A stretch of DNA of 64,000 nt from Botrytis cinerea B05.10 (lineage: Eukaryota; Ascomycota; Leotiomycetes; Helotiales; Sclerotiniaceae): the NCBI RefSeq assembly GCF_000143535.2, contig NC_037322.1, positions 2,046,001-2,110,000 of the forward strand. The letters run 5' to 3'. Shown here one piece after another: positions 1-12,214 of this stretch. The first letter of the stretch is position 1; every line of letters begins with the position of its first letter. The position numbers and the translations under genes were made by a program. Below the pieces are notes generated by a model, which had not been told where the DNA came from, made no database searches, and was given only the letters and a program-made list of their open reading frames with translations.

Positions 1-641
1 AAAAGTTAAGGGGAATGGGAATACGGAACAATTGTATTATGACTTGCAAAATGAAAGCAAGCAGAGAATAGATAGTTTTTAGTGAGGGGAAAGGAGAGGG
101 GGGGGAGAGGAAGAGAATAAAAAATAAACATTGATACAAACTTTTTGATTCCTTTGATATGATTGTGAGTGATTTGATGTGATGTGAGTGACTTGAAGTG
201 TTGTTGATGGTCTTGATTAACTAATAGTAGTGATTTGGAAATGAAGATGAGATGTTTGGTAGTTGAGAAAAGTAAAGATGGGATTGGGACTGGGATGAGG
301 ATGAGGATGGGGATATTGGATGTTAAATGTCGGGTTATGGAAAGGGAGAAGGAAGATAATGATGATAGTAATAATTTGGGGAGGGATATTCGAATGAAGA
401 GGTAGATTAGGAAGGAAGGTTTGTTGTAGGGGAGGGGGAGGTGAAGTGTGAATGAATGAATGAGGGTACAAGGGAATATAAACCGAAGGAAGGAATAGCA
501 GAGAGAGGATAGGGAAAGGGGAAAAGGAGGAGAGGAGAAAAAGAAGGAGGAGAAGGGGAAACAGGATGGAGAAGTGTTATGTATACAAGATGGAAAATGG
601 AAAATATGGAAGATACAAGATTAGGAGGGGGGAGAGCAAGA

Positions 642-726
642 TTTGAGGGATTGAGGGAGGGATTGAGGGAGGGATTGAGGGAGGGATTGAGGGAGGGATT
701 GAGGGAGGGATTGAGGAAGGGATTGG
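642..726 (+). repeat. 12-bp minisatellite (unit gggattgaggga), about 6-7 copies
   Basis: The unit gggattgaggga repeats head to tail with almost no divergence; the last copy has a G-to-A change (ttgaggaagg). Twelve bases is a multiple of three, so every frame through it stays open and reads as a peptide repeat on either strand (GLRE-type on plus, NPSL-type on minus). I regard these as artefacts of the repeat. Confidence 0.9.
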
Positions 727-795
727 AGGGGGAAAGAGGGGGAGGGGGAGGAAGTGGGAGGGAAAAGGAGGGAGAATAGAAGAGAAGAGAGGAGA

Positions 796-818
796 GGGTA
801 GGGTAGGGCAGGTTAGGG
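796..818 (+). other. Potential G-quadruplex with telomere-like repeats
   Basis: Four GGG runs are separated by loops of 2, 2 and 7 bases, matching the usual G3+N1-7 quadruplex pattern. The last part reads ttaggg followed by tttt, so it resembles one fungal telomere repeat next to two shortened copies (tagggtaggg). It is too short and degenerate to be a telomere. Confidence 0.6.
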
Positions 819-1040
819 TTTTGAAGAGTAGGGATTTGAATCATGGGGTTTGTAATGGCATGGGATAAAATGGGATGGAATGAATAGAGAGTAGGGAATA
901 GGAATTAGACTTAGATTTACACTTGGATTTGGATTTGAGATGTGGAGCATATAGATAGATGGGTAGGTGAGATGAGGATATGTAGATGGATGAATGGGTA
1001 AGATATCCTGGGAGGGTTTAGATTTTGAATCTTGGAATTT

Positions 1041-1073
1041 GGGGGGATTGGGATTGGGATTGGGATTGGGATT
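1041..1073 (+). repeat. GGGATT hexanucleotide array
   Basis: About four to five tandem copies of ggatt(g) follow a run of six G. The same hexamer appears in imperfect form near 281 and 1219, so it recurs through this purine-rich region. It also fits a G-quadruplex pattern (four GGG runs, 3-base loops). Confidence 0.8.
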
Positions 1074-2250
1074 AATCACAATCGATTGCAATTAAGGGAA
1101 AGTGAAAAGGTTTCACGGAAAGAAAAGGGAAAAGTCAAAAGGGTGAAAGGGTGTTAGCCGAGTATGTATTTATGTATTGTATGTGATGTTGATGGATCTT
1201 TGGTTGGATTTCTGGATTAGGATTGGGACTGGGATTGAGGGGTGGATGGATGGATGAATTTGTTACTTTACTTTTGGATTTGTGTTGTATGTTTGTAGAT
1301 GGATCAGATTTGTAAATAGGAGTTACAGGCTACAGTTTGTAGATGAGGTGTATATAGTTTATATGCTGGATGTAATGTGCGGATTCGTGGGTTCGTGGAG
1401 AGGAGAGTTAGAGTTAGAGATAGCTGGGAAGAAGGGAGAGGATAGAGATAAAATGAAATGAAATGAGAGGTGAGAAGATAGAGATAGAGATGAAGATAAG
1501 GAAAAGGATATATAGATAGATGCTAGATATTGGGTTTCTATCTGTTGTGTGTGGCGTAGTGAAATTTGTAGTGAAATTTGGAGATGAAGATGGAAACATA
1601 AACGAAAATCTGGAATTGAATAGGAGAATGGATATGTTTTGCGGGATGGGATCATGGGGTATTCGTTTATTTGTTTATTTATTCATTTATTCATTTATTC
1701 ATCTCAGGATGTAATGTTAAATAGGGGATTGAAGTGATATGATGTGAAGTGATTATATTGGGATTAGGAATTGAGTATTGATATTGAGATTTGGGGCTTT
1801 ATTAAACGAGAATCAGGGAGGGAGAGGGGAAAGGGAAAGGGGGAAAGAGAGGGGGAAGAGTGGTGGGAAAGGAAAGGAAAGGAATAATAAATAATTTCCT
1901 ATTGTTTTAGATATATATTATGATAAGGTGTATAAGTATGAGCGTTTAGAATTGACAGACTGTGTTTGTGTTTATATTTATATTTACATTTATATTTATC
2001 TTATCATCATTGTCGTTGTCGTTGTCGTTGGAATGATTATAATCAACATCTCGATTCACAACGCGGGGAAAAAAGGGGAAGCGGAAGCGGAAGCGGAAGA
2101 AGAGGATGTGATGAAGGATAAATAATATACATGTTAATTTCGTAGATACAAATAGAGAAGGTACTCATTTAGTTTATTTCTGTTTATATTATTCTAATTA
2201 AAGATATTTAAGATTTATTTCCCCCTCCAAATTACTCGAGAAATATCGAG

Positions 2251-5200
2251 AAATGTTGTGGTAATGTGAGGGGGTGAGTAAGTGAGTGTCAGGCGGCTTG
2301 GGCTGGGTCATCGTTACATCGACCTCAATTCATTATTCATTATTCATCAAACGTCTTACCATATCATTGATGTCTATCCTGTTCAGTATCTAATAACTCC
2401 GTTTCTATTATTGATCCTGAATGAATTCTTGGAGAGGAATTGTAAATGTATATATGTTATAGCGTTGAGTTGGGTTTGGAAATGGGTGGGATATAGAAAT
2501 GTTCATATTTGTATTTGTATTGTAACTATTGTCTTTCTATTATTGTTAATTGCTATTACTATGACTATTTATTATCTTTGCCAAAAATTCTGTATATTCA
2601 TGTATTCTCACTCGCAATCATCTCCATCTCCATCCTCATCGCCAAACAATCATAACCCCCACGCCCAACTCATCACCATCATACCCCATGCCAACCAACA
2701 CCCCTTTCACTCCAATCTGACCTCACCTCAGAGTTCACCACGCCATCTTTGCGCCATCCATCCCTCCCCATCCGGTACAGACCCTTCCATTCCCCGTCAT
2801 TTCTGTCATCAAATCCCATTCTACCCATCCTATAAATACACTCACACACCCACGCGCATGTAAGATCCGTAACCTCCCTGGAGTAATTGGGAACCACGCG
2901 ACCTACCCCTGAGTTTGAAATGTACTTCGCCGGGTGGGATTTTGCTTGGGCTGATTGATTATTTCGGTAGGTGTTTGTTTTTGGGATGGGGATTGTGTTT
3001 TTTGATCGTGTGAGATTCTGGGAAGCTGGATATTTTTATCTTATTTTTATCTTATTTTTATCTTATTTTTATTTTATTATTATTTGTTTTTTATTATGAT
3101 TTATGTCTATATACTAGTTGTTGAAAGATGACCGACAGACAATGCTTAGCTAATGAAACGACGAGCTGAGATGAGAAATTAAGATGGGATTGAGAGCGTG
3201 GGGGGTATCACATCACATGGCACTTATATCTACATCGTGATATCAGTATCAAAACCAAAAATCAACCTGTGAATATCATACAACGTAGCACGAAACATAC
3301 AGATGATATTTCCAGACGTAAGATCGAAGACTCATGATATGAAAGTTGTTTCAAGATTCCAAATGGTATGGATGTGATATTTGAGAGAAGAAGGGATGAT
3401 CAGAAAAGTAAGCTGTGTTGTCTGCATGTAGGTATCGATGATTAAATTATCAGTCACGCAACGCAACGCAACGCAGCCTCCTTTTCTTTCCCCACGTTCG
3501 GTAATCCACCCCATCATTACTAGGTATCATCATTCATTCAGCTTTCATCCTGTGAAATGAAATGTATCCATCTGCCTTATACCACATATACTAAGGTTAC
3601 CTATCACTCGGCTCAGCTTAACACATTAGAGACCATGTACTGTTTGGGAACAAAGTGTCAATTATTCATCGTATCCATCTTACCGGTCCATCAATCTTGA
3701 TGTCCAAGTAACATGGTACATCTCAATCCCATAAGGCTCTGCTCCTTTCAATTTCTGCAAGTGTTACGACCGTAAACTACCTACCTCCCTATCTAAGCCC
3801 ATTACGAAATCCAAAGTCCGATCTACAAATCCTTTCCCTGAATACATATCTCACTCGATACCTACCTGACCGATACGCACAACACATCAATAATACATCT
3901 CATGACCTTACAGCACAATCTGAATACATAAGAAATAAACGCCTATCCATCTGTATGTCTCGAATTCAATATAACATAACATAATATACCCAGTTACTTT
4001 CAAGTAAGCACTATTATCTACCTATCTGTTTGTGTGTATGTGCCTATCTATGTATGTAGTAGCCCAACAACACGGCGCGTAACTTACGGAGTACAAGCGC
4101 ACGAAACAAAACAGATGTATTTACAATTATAATTATTTTCCCGGCGATACTACAGGAGAAGAAAAATGCCAACATTCTTTCTATTCTCTCAGCCCAGTGG
4201 AGAATCAGTACAATAAACTCAAATTTATTTGTTTATTTGTTCATTCGTTGTTTCTCCTCATCCCATTCTTCAGGATCTCGCTTGGAAGGGGGCTTGGAAT
4301 AATATGTACGGTTGTATGTAGTGTTGTGTTGTGTTGTATTGTGTATGTAGATACTCCAACTTTGTATACACGGAAAAATTATCTATACATGTGAATTGAT
4401 AGATAGATCAATAGAAGAACACGCAAACAAATTATCAATTCCAAGAATGAGAAATAATGTTAAATAATATTTTATTTCTATCTCATTATATTACATTACA
4501 TTTAACCGCAATACACCTACCTCCCTTCCTTCCGTCTGTCCTCCGTGCGTGCAGCGCCCATTCTTGAAAACAGGTACCTACCTATGAACGTGTGTGCCTA
4601 TGTATGTGTATGTACTATATATGTACAGATGATCCTCAATAGATCCCAAGAGAGAAAATTTTATATATGTGTTGTGCATGCATGCATAACGGCGGTGAAA
4701 GAAAGATCTGGAAGTCATTTATGGAAGGAAGGAAGGAAGGATGTGAGATTCTAGATGTGGTGGGATGGTAGATATATGGTCATCTAGAATATTCAAATAT
4801 TCAAATATACTTACATACATACATACATACAAAAAGTGCCGGGATGGATGGGATTTGATTTTTCTTATTGGTTGGGTATTTTACATTTTAGGTTTCGGTC
4901 AAGACGGAGACAAATGAGTGATAGGTCGTGCAGTGAGAATGGAATTGTGAATGTGAGGGTGTGGGAATGGAAAAATTGGTTGGGCTGCTTTTCATACATA
5001 GCGATATATTAACGGCGCGCTTATGAGGGAAGGGCGCTTGCTTATGGTGTGAAGAAGATGGTCGTGCTGCATACAGAGATGGAGAGATGAGATTGATTGA
5101 TAGGAGAGAGGGAGGTGGGACCTGAGTTGGGGTTTGGGGAGGGAGAATTAATGAATTTTTATTCTTCAGATTTTGATTTGAATTATTGTTGGTATTTAAT

Positions 5201-5500
5201 TTGAATTGAATTTGTTGAAGTCGTTATTGTTGTCGTTGTCGTTGTCGCTATTTTTCATCGATGTTGAAGTGGGATGGGCCCCTGTCACCTATTCGTTTGT
5301 AGGCTCGCAAGTGAAGTCCGTTTGCTTGCTTGATATACAAATGTACCTTATGATCTCGAAACTCTATTTCATCACAAGTTATATATATCCATATTGTATC
5401 TAATGATACAGCGAATAGACACATCAAGAATCGCGATCCCATAAAACTGGTATGGATATTAAACTCCGACCCAGAATATATAGTTTAGAACTAACTGTAG
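2251..5500. other. Gene-less AT-rich spacer with microsatellites
   Basis: No convincing gene. A 193-codon open frame at 2282-2863 (+) begins with GTG, is Ile/Tyr/Ser-rich and hydrophobic without a recognisable domain; I judge it spurious. Simple repeats seen: an 11-bp array at 3032-3075, acgca repeats at 3458-3477, tgtgt/gtgtt repeats near 4315-4345 and catacata repeats near 4811-4830. Confidence 0.5.
3032..3075 (+). repeat. 11-bp AT-rich tandem repeat (atcttattttt), four copies
   Basis: Four nearly perfect head-to-tail copies of an 11-bp unit run into a longer T/A tract. No gene is associated with it. Confidence 0.85.
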
Positions 5501-8500
5501 GTACCATCGTTATATCTCACATCTACCAAATCTTATTTTAACCTAACTCTTCCCTTCTGCGGCGGTCGGTCTTTGCCTTTCATCATAAACTTATGGACGG
5601 TAGTAGTGTATGAGATTCGTGATATTGAGAATGGATTAGCATAAAAATGAGAAGCCGAATCTAATGGTAGATACCGACATCAGTAACTAAATATGCAAGC
5701 ATAAGATTTCTTATGCAGTCATAGCCTTGACACTAAATGTACATTCCAAGACTTCAAATCGTCACTATTATAGACCATACATAAAGAATGAATTGTTCTT
5801 TTGTTCTAGAAGGAATTACGCAAAAGTCTACTCCTTTGCAGAGAAGTCATTTGAAGCGAAATGTGGAATTCAACTTATTCAAGATACAGATGCGTACATG
5901 CAGAATACATCTTGTTCCTAGATCTCACTTCTGAAACGGTGACATCCGTTACTATGACCAAAGAAGCAGATACGAAGTTGATGAATACACCTATCCATTC
6001 ATTGTATTTTCCTCATGTAAAAATAGGGGATAGACTCGTCATGACTACCTCATAAAGTCGTAAGCACCATTGAAGAAAAATGGAAAATTATTACACCAGA
6101 TGTGAAAAATTTATTCTTCACGGCCCTATTAATTATCGTCTTTATATAATCATTGCTTTTTTTACGGTAAAAGATCCACTTAGTAGTCGCTGAGACGACA
6201 CCGTCGAGAAAAAAAAAGAGATATGGACAGGGTGAATGCATGGTTAATAGCTTGAGTGTTGGTAGGGCTGGAAATGAAGATGAAGATGAAAATGCAGATG
6301 TATGAACAACGGTATGTAAGGTCACTCGATAGTGCCCTGAAACTTCGTATGTGTGCCAGCGAAACGGTTGAGAGGGCAATAGGTGGATGGATATGCCAAC
6401 AACGATGTCCAACGAACATATAACTACTACGAATGAGCTTACAATTGAGACTTTTCCACAAAGTGGAGTTGGACCGGTAGGTGTGCGTGTGTGTGTGTAT
6501 GCATGTACACGAACCAACCAACGTGCAGATGTATATTTAAAATCTGAATATAAAAAAAGTGGTAAAAGCCTTTTTGCGGTAGTGCATTAGGCAGGTTACT
6601 AACGTCTGGACGATGTGGAGATGGTGATATTCAGGGTATTTTTTGCTGCGCTCGGTAAAATTGAAGGAGGGCGATGATATTCAAATTTCTGCATTATAAT
6701 ATATGTCGGCGTTTCTGAGACCCGGTTACTATTTGCCCACCGAGTAGAATCCATATGTGTGTAACCAACGGTCATGATGCTTAGTCGATCGTAATTCTAT
6801 CCATTCGGATCTCTGGAAAGATCGCATATGTAACACAAGGCTGACGGCGTGTGATGTGAAAGAAATAAAATCGACCTCCTCATTCATCATCCTTCATCAA
6901 TTTTTGATATCACACACGCATTGGTATTTCCACGACCTAATCACTTGGAGTCTCCAAATGTCAGATTGATGGTGCCCCAATAATCCGGAATTCCCCAGCT
7001 GGAAAACAAGCGATCAGCTCCAATTCTCCAGATGATCATCCCAATTTTTCCACAGATCTCTAATTCTCAAACTCGCTTCGGACAATTGGAATCCGCCACT
7101 TACTCCACTATTCAGTTCTCGTAAACTGGACCTCTTTTTCCTTTTTTTTTTGTACACACAAGCTCACCCCCTCTCCATTTTTTCTTTCAACGTGATTTCT
7201 ACATTCTCCTTCCTTGTCTTTTGGGTGGATTTTTCATTGGGTTTGCCGGGAACTAGACTTTAGATCTTCTAGTCCAGGAGATCTAGATGTTTAGCTTAGC
7301 GTTATCATTGATCATTTGTACAGCTGGTGACATGATAGGACAATTGACTTTATTGGTTTTAAAATTCCCACTTATTTGTATTCTTTGTACAAAAATTACC
7401 CCTCCATGCAAGTCACACGCTTTACTCTATGGCTCTAGTGTTGTGTCACTAGCGTGCACCGCCTATGCAAGACCAGCATGCATAAGGAGTAAAGTCAAGC
7501 CGAAGCATAACCGCACATTGGGTTTGGACCTTTTGGTGAGAAAGTCACATGAGGCGACTTTTTAAAAAAAATTCCATCGTTGTGAAGGCAATTAACTTTT
7601 TTCGGTCGCTGTGGTAACCTTATTGATGCGCTCCACTTGGGCAATTCGGAAACGACCGGGCGCAATCAGTGCAAAAAGTTTGTCGGCCATTCAAACACAT
7701 ATCACATGCAATGCTCATGCATGTACCGAAAGCCAAAACGGGAGTTTCCTCGCCTTGAGAGGAGAATGCTGTCTGCTGCAGTCTCGCGGCGAAATTCCTC
7801 AAGTGGGGCTCACCGAAAAATCGACCGAATTTGGTTTTGAAGTTGGCAGTTTCTTTCATATTGTGTGCATGGAAATGTGTCAAGATGAAGAGAGGGATTG
7901 GTAATAGAGACACAACGGGTGCTCATTCATGGGCAGAAAAAGAGGAGCTCATGTTCATCAGGGGTAATGTACGTTGCAACAAACAAGAATACCGGTGAGG
8001 GTCTCGGTCCGACGGTTGCCAATTCCACCACGATTGATATTGCGGCTCGGGGGCTTTGCGGGGTCGACAATCTTCCAAAAGACAAGGACACGAAAATCAA
8101 TGATGTCAATTTACCAAGACTGAAGTTGGGACGCTTGCCAAGATACGAAATGTCTAAAGATACCGGTGTCTAAGAAGTGATGTCCTCCTTCTAGAAGATG
8201 TATGCATGCGAGTTTATAAATTCAAGTGTAAACTCAAAATGTATTCTCACAATGTGGCATGTTGGTTCGTAAATATTTTGATTGGTTGGCCAATTTCTTT
8301 CACGTGTTGAGGGATCAAGGAGTCGAGTTTGGACAGGAGGTATGGGAAAAGGTGTGTTCAAATGCTCATGCACCCCGTGGCATTGAACTCTGTAAAACCT
8401 TTTGCCGTTGAAAGAGTCGTGGTTGTGTTTGATTCGAATGTTAGTGAAGAAAAGCCGGTTTGACACTTATGATAATTGCCCGAACGAATGAAAATATTCA

Positions 8501-10266
8501 ACTGGATTTTTTATTATTATTTGTATATTCTCAGAATAAACTTAACACCGAAAAGCTGACTCGAGAATCACACTTGTCAAAGCATTCAGAGTTTTCTAGC
8601 TTCCGTCTTGACTCTGAGTAAAAGTAGAGTTTCGCTAAGATAATCTGGGGTTTGGTGCTTGACCATGACAATGTTGCCTGGTGTCGGGTTGTTGCCTTTC
8701 GATATACTTTGACCAGTCATAAGATGTGAATGGTACTTGAATCTTATGATTCATGATATCGGCATTGAGTAATAGTCTAACAAATTCTCTATAGGAGTTA
8801 GGGAATTTTCCGCTTCGCACTTGTGTGGAATGCAGGTCCTGGTGTCATAGGATTATCGCCGGCTCAAGTGAAGCCGCGTGCTGAACTCTATCTCGGCCTT
8901 GAAAGTTTATATGTGTGTTTCGCATTGAAAGTTCACACACGAGATCTAACTCTCTGTAATACACCGTGTTCATAATTCATTTGGTAAATTGGGTTGTTCT
9001 GAGTTAGAGATCCCAAAGATAAACTTCAGCTAAGTAGGTGATGGAATACGCAATACCTACTTGATTCGTCTATTCGATACATTATTTATTAATGCCGAAT
9101 TTTCATATCCAATCGTTTTATTTTGCTATCAATATACTTTCTCTAAGCGCTATTAATTGCAGTTGAAATCCATTATCCTGGGCTGGGAAAATTCAATTCT
9201 CCAAATGAATATGGTAGGCGCCTGCGATTCTTAATTCCGCTCCTTTATCGCAGCAGCACGTTTCAATTGAGTTATATATCCCCTCGCCCGTCTCCATCGG
9301 AAAGGAAAATTGAAATGTCAACTTGCCAAGTCATTAATTCCGGGGTAAACATTTAAGGAGATAATTGACGCCAACGAATCATGCTCGAGGCATTGACGAC
9401 AATTTGGTGGCTTCTATGCTCAGGTGACAGACAATGAAATTTAGGACAAGGTTCAGCCAATTCTTGGTCCAGCTAGAAATCTTGGTCTGCTACGAAATAT
9501 TTGATGCTGCTGCATGAGCGAAGACAAGTGCTAGTCTGAATTCAGATCTCATTTAAACTCGAGGGATTGGCTTGGTAGGTGTTAGGAAGAGCTAATGAGC
9601 AACAATGCACAATACATTATTTTTTCCTCGAGATATTAGCAGAAACACAACTGCGGGGTTTAGTTCACCTGATCAAGTGAGAACTATACTTTACGTATCT
9701 TCCCACGTTTAATGCAAGTCACATTGTTGCATCGTCTACAAAAAATAAGCGAGAATCTTTCTGAGGGGAACAAGCATTCGTGCACGTCAGTACATTTCTA
9801 CCCCTCATATACACAGATAAAGTATCTCGTATGCATAAATCGAAAGTTATAAGAATCGAGAAATTGCGACATCTTGCACTTTGACAGTCTTAGCGATGCG
9901 GAGAAAGGTTTATTTTTTTGGATGATACGAGATCCCCGCACATGCACAACTGCCATTCTTATCACAATATTGAATTCTATTCTATTCTTGTCTTTTCCTG
10001 TCTTGTCTTGTCTTATATGTATGGAATTTTTGATATAACAAGCTTTATATAAAGTTGTGCTACCAATAAATATCCGCGTGATTGGGATCCGAGGGGAATG
10101 GGAGGACGCGGGGTTCTAGCAAATAAGTAAAGTATCGATGATGATGGACTATGATATGATGTTTCTCTATTGAAAGGAAATTGGTGTGAGAATAATTTGG
10201 AGTGTTGATTAGAGTTTTCATAAAGTAATTATTAGTCAAATGATTTATGTACGGCCTTGTCTCACC
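5501..10266. other. Gene-less spacer
   Basis: Only short open frames without domain signatures or clear exon structure on either strand. A segment around 7.5-8.2 kb is less AT-rich and has overlapping frames on both strands, none recognisable. A tcttg-type pentamer repeat occurs near 9987-10014. I see no transposon termini, tRNA or rRNA. Confidence 0.5.
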
Positions 10267-10274
10267 TCACATTG

Positions 10275-11098
10275 ACATTGAGAGTTTAAATCTCAAACTT
10301 AATGTCTGGGGTCTTTGCTCTTTCATGAGGACAAATAAAAAATTTCGGATCGTGGAGAGGTGAAGACGTCGGGGTTGCTTCCATGTGATGCGCGATTTTT
10401 TGAATTGGTGTGTTACTGTTTTCTTTGGGGGATTTGGAATTGTGATGGGGAAGAATGATTGGCCGAGGAGAAAGGTCGCTAGAGACAGTTTAACGTGAAC
10501 GAGTCTGGCAGGACTGCCGGCTTGGGTATGTTGAAAGCTCATCAAGATTAAATGTGGTTGAAAATTGTATGTACCTTGTTATGAAATCAGATCAGTATCA
10601 CGAGGAGAGCAGAGCGAACCGCTCAGAAATTTAGAGAGAAGTTCTAAACTGCAGAAGACGTATGAAAAGCTTTAGGTTTTTTCGTTCCGCTGAATGAATG
10701 TGGCCAACTCAACATCTTTGCTGTCTTCAATATTATGCTACCATAGGGGATATGTAAGGATGTAAGAAAATGGATATTCACAGTTCTGACTCCTATGAAT
10801 GGCAGGAGAGTTGCCGAGACCATCATCATGTATACTGCACTTCATTCAATGGATAGTAATGAAAATAAGTGTCTCCTGCAAGTTTCTTAGGGAGATTTGT
10901 TGAGATATTCTTTCGCTCGGTTGGCTTGGTACTGGTCTTAAAGTGTACTTCGTGTAATTAGTTGGGGTGCATCGGCGTGATATCATTACCGGATTTTGAG
11001 TAGGGAACGACCTCAAGGCAAGGAGTATTCTTGTTAATATCCGCTGAGAAAAATTCATTACACGACAAATCAATATATCCGGTTTGATAAAGCTCCTT
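10275..11098 (-). pseudogene. Possible decayed protein-coding gene (unidentified)
   Basis: Reading the minus strand, protein-like stretches continue across frame changes and isolated stops. One run starts near 11098 (ELYQTGYIDLSCNEFFSADI...), has a single in-frame stop and continues to about 10830 (...YFHYYPLNEVQY). A second, in another frame, starts near 10820 (HDDGLGNSPAIHRSQN...) and also has stops. A third, near 10400 (...HHMEATPTSSPLHDPK...), ends around 10275. The composition is balanced rather than low-complexity. No family was recognised. It could be several degraded exons, or chance. Confidence 0.3.
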
Positions 11099-11464
11099 CT
11101 CCTGGAATGAAGTTAAACGAGAATTGGCACCAAGTATGATTGGGCTTGCGAGTATGTACTGCAGTACACAATCTATCGGTTAGACAACCAACCATAACCG
11201 TCTAAATTAATTCTTTCATGCCAACAGTCCTTAGACTATCCTCCTCCTTATTTACTTAGGTAATTGTGTAAAGAAGCAATCACATCTTTACAAGATTGTT
11301 TAGGAATGATAAATTGCAGTTGTGGTTTCGAGCATCAGGTGGGTGATGTATCTGGTGGTAAGATTTCGAACGAATCGTTATTGAAGCTTGGCCAGCTCAT
11401 CATTTAGAGTCAATATTTCGCACGGCCAAGAAATATTTGGCCAAAAATGCATTTCGTAGTTTCG

Positions 11465-11940
11465 CTTATTTTGCTAAAAGCTCAAGTGTGCCCCCGGAAA
11501 TCAACACATCCTCTGAGAAATTATGGTTCAGAAATGTGTCCCAAATCGCAGGTGTATATTGTCTTTTTTCTAATGCTTCCAGTGTAACGGTTCTAGGATA
11601 GTATGTCATATCCACCTTGTTCCACAAGCATTATCACCATCAACCAAATGTATCTTAGGAATCTTCAGTCTTGCTATTTTATCAGGTTTGTGAACTGTAT
11701 TTTTGATCGCATGATCTAAGTTTGCTGCAAAAACACGTGCTTTATGCTTGAGATGGTTTGATAGCAACCCATGCCTTGCCAAATGTTCGCAATAGTCATC
11801 TGCACTTGCGGATGTGTGCTTGAGATCATTTGTGCAATTTTTGCCGCCTCATGTAATGGTGAATTCACTCCGTTGGGATCAGATTCAAGATGAGAATGCG
11901 TTCTCACGAAGAATTGTGCAGTTGCTCCTTACAGGCGTCA
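11465..11940 (-). pseudogene. Possible gene remnant upstream of Argonaute (unidentified)
   Basis: Minus-strand reading gives about 150 codons of plausible protein in at least three frame-shifted blocks. The first block begins after a possible acceptor near 11935 and contains NGVNSPLHEAAKIAQ, faintly ankyrin-like. The second contains KARVFAANLDHAIKNTVHK and then LKIPKIHLVDGDNACGTRW. The third contains YYPRTVTLEALEKRQYTPA and ends at a stop near 11466. No clean introns reconcile the frame shifts, so I favour a decayed gene. It lies divergently about 0.3 kb from the Argonaute start. The family is unknown. Confidence 0.3.
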
Positions 11941-12214
11941 TAGTATCGCGTAGTTTGAATGACGTTCACCAGACCGGTTGATAAAACAGTTATCAAACCG
12001 GTGCAAAGCATGTGATTGATAATTTGCCAGGAAAATGGATGCTAATGTAGAGAGACTCTTACAAGGATTTGGTATAAGAATTTGAGTATCTCCTGCGGAA
12101 GTAGGTCATCATAAGTGTTCAGGCACATTCCAGATTCGCCGTTTCCACTTCTACATTCGTATCTTTTTATTCTCAAGTCCCATTCTGTTTTAAATTTCAC
12201 GAACAGATATCAAA

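Larger units (their letters stand above)
1..2250. other. Gene-less, purine-rich repeat region
   Basis: The + strand is strongly enriched in A and G for about 2 kb, with many GGGA, GGAT and GAAG runs. The open frames present on either strand are low-complexity (Pro/Ser/Asn-rich on the minus strand, Gly/Glu/Arg-rich on the plus strand) and are explained by base composition rather than by protein coding. It contains the 12-bp minisatellite, the G-run cluster and the GGGATT array listed separately. It may be the distal promoter or leader of a gene beyond the left edge; that is inference. Confidence 0.6.

Noticed and set aside
579..779. 66-codon frame with GLRE repeats
   Set aside because: It is the translation of the 12-bp minisatellite; all frames of a 12-bp repeat stay open.
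407..844. 145-codon minus-strand frame rich in NPSL and proline
   Set aside because: Same minisatellite and purine bias read on the other strand; no ordered segment.
2282..2863. 193-codon frame with hydrophobic stretches
   Set aside because: Starts with GTG, no domain, Ile/Tyr/Ser composition follows AT-rich DNA, and no splice signals.
6050..6521. Two overlapping minus-strand frames (155 and 113 codons)
   Set aside because: Overlap in different frames with low-complexity Ser/Phe/His content and no homology features.
7611..7913. Overlapping open frames on both strands around 7.6-7.9 kb
   Set aside because: Open in three frames because the segment is less AT-rich; none carries a recognisable motif.
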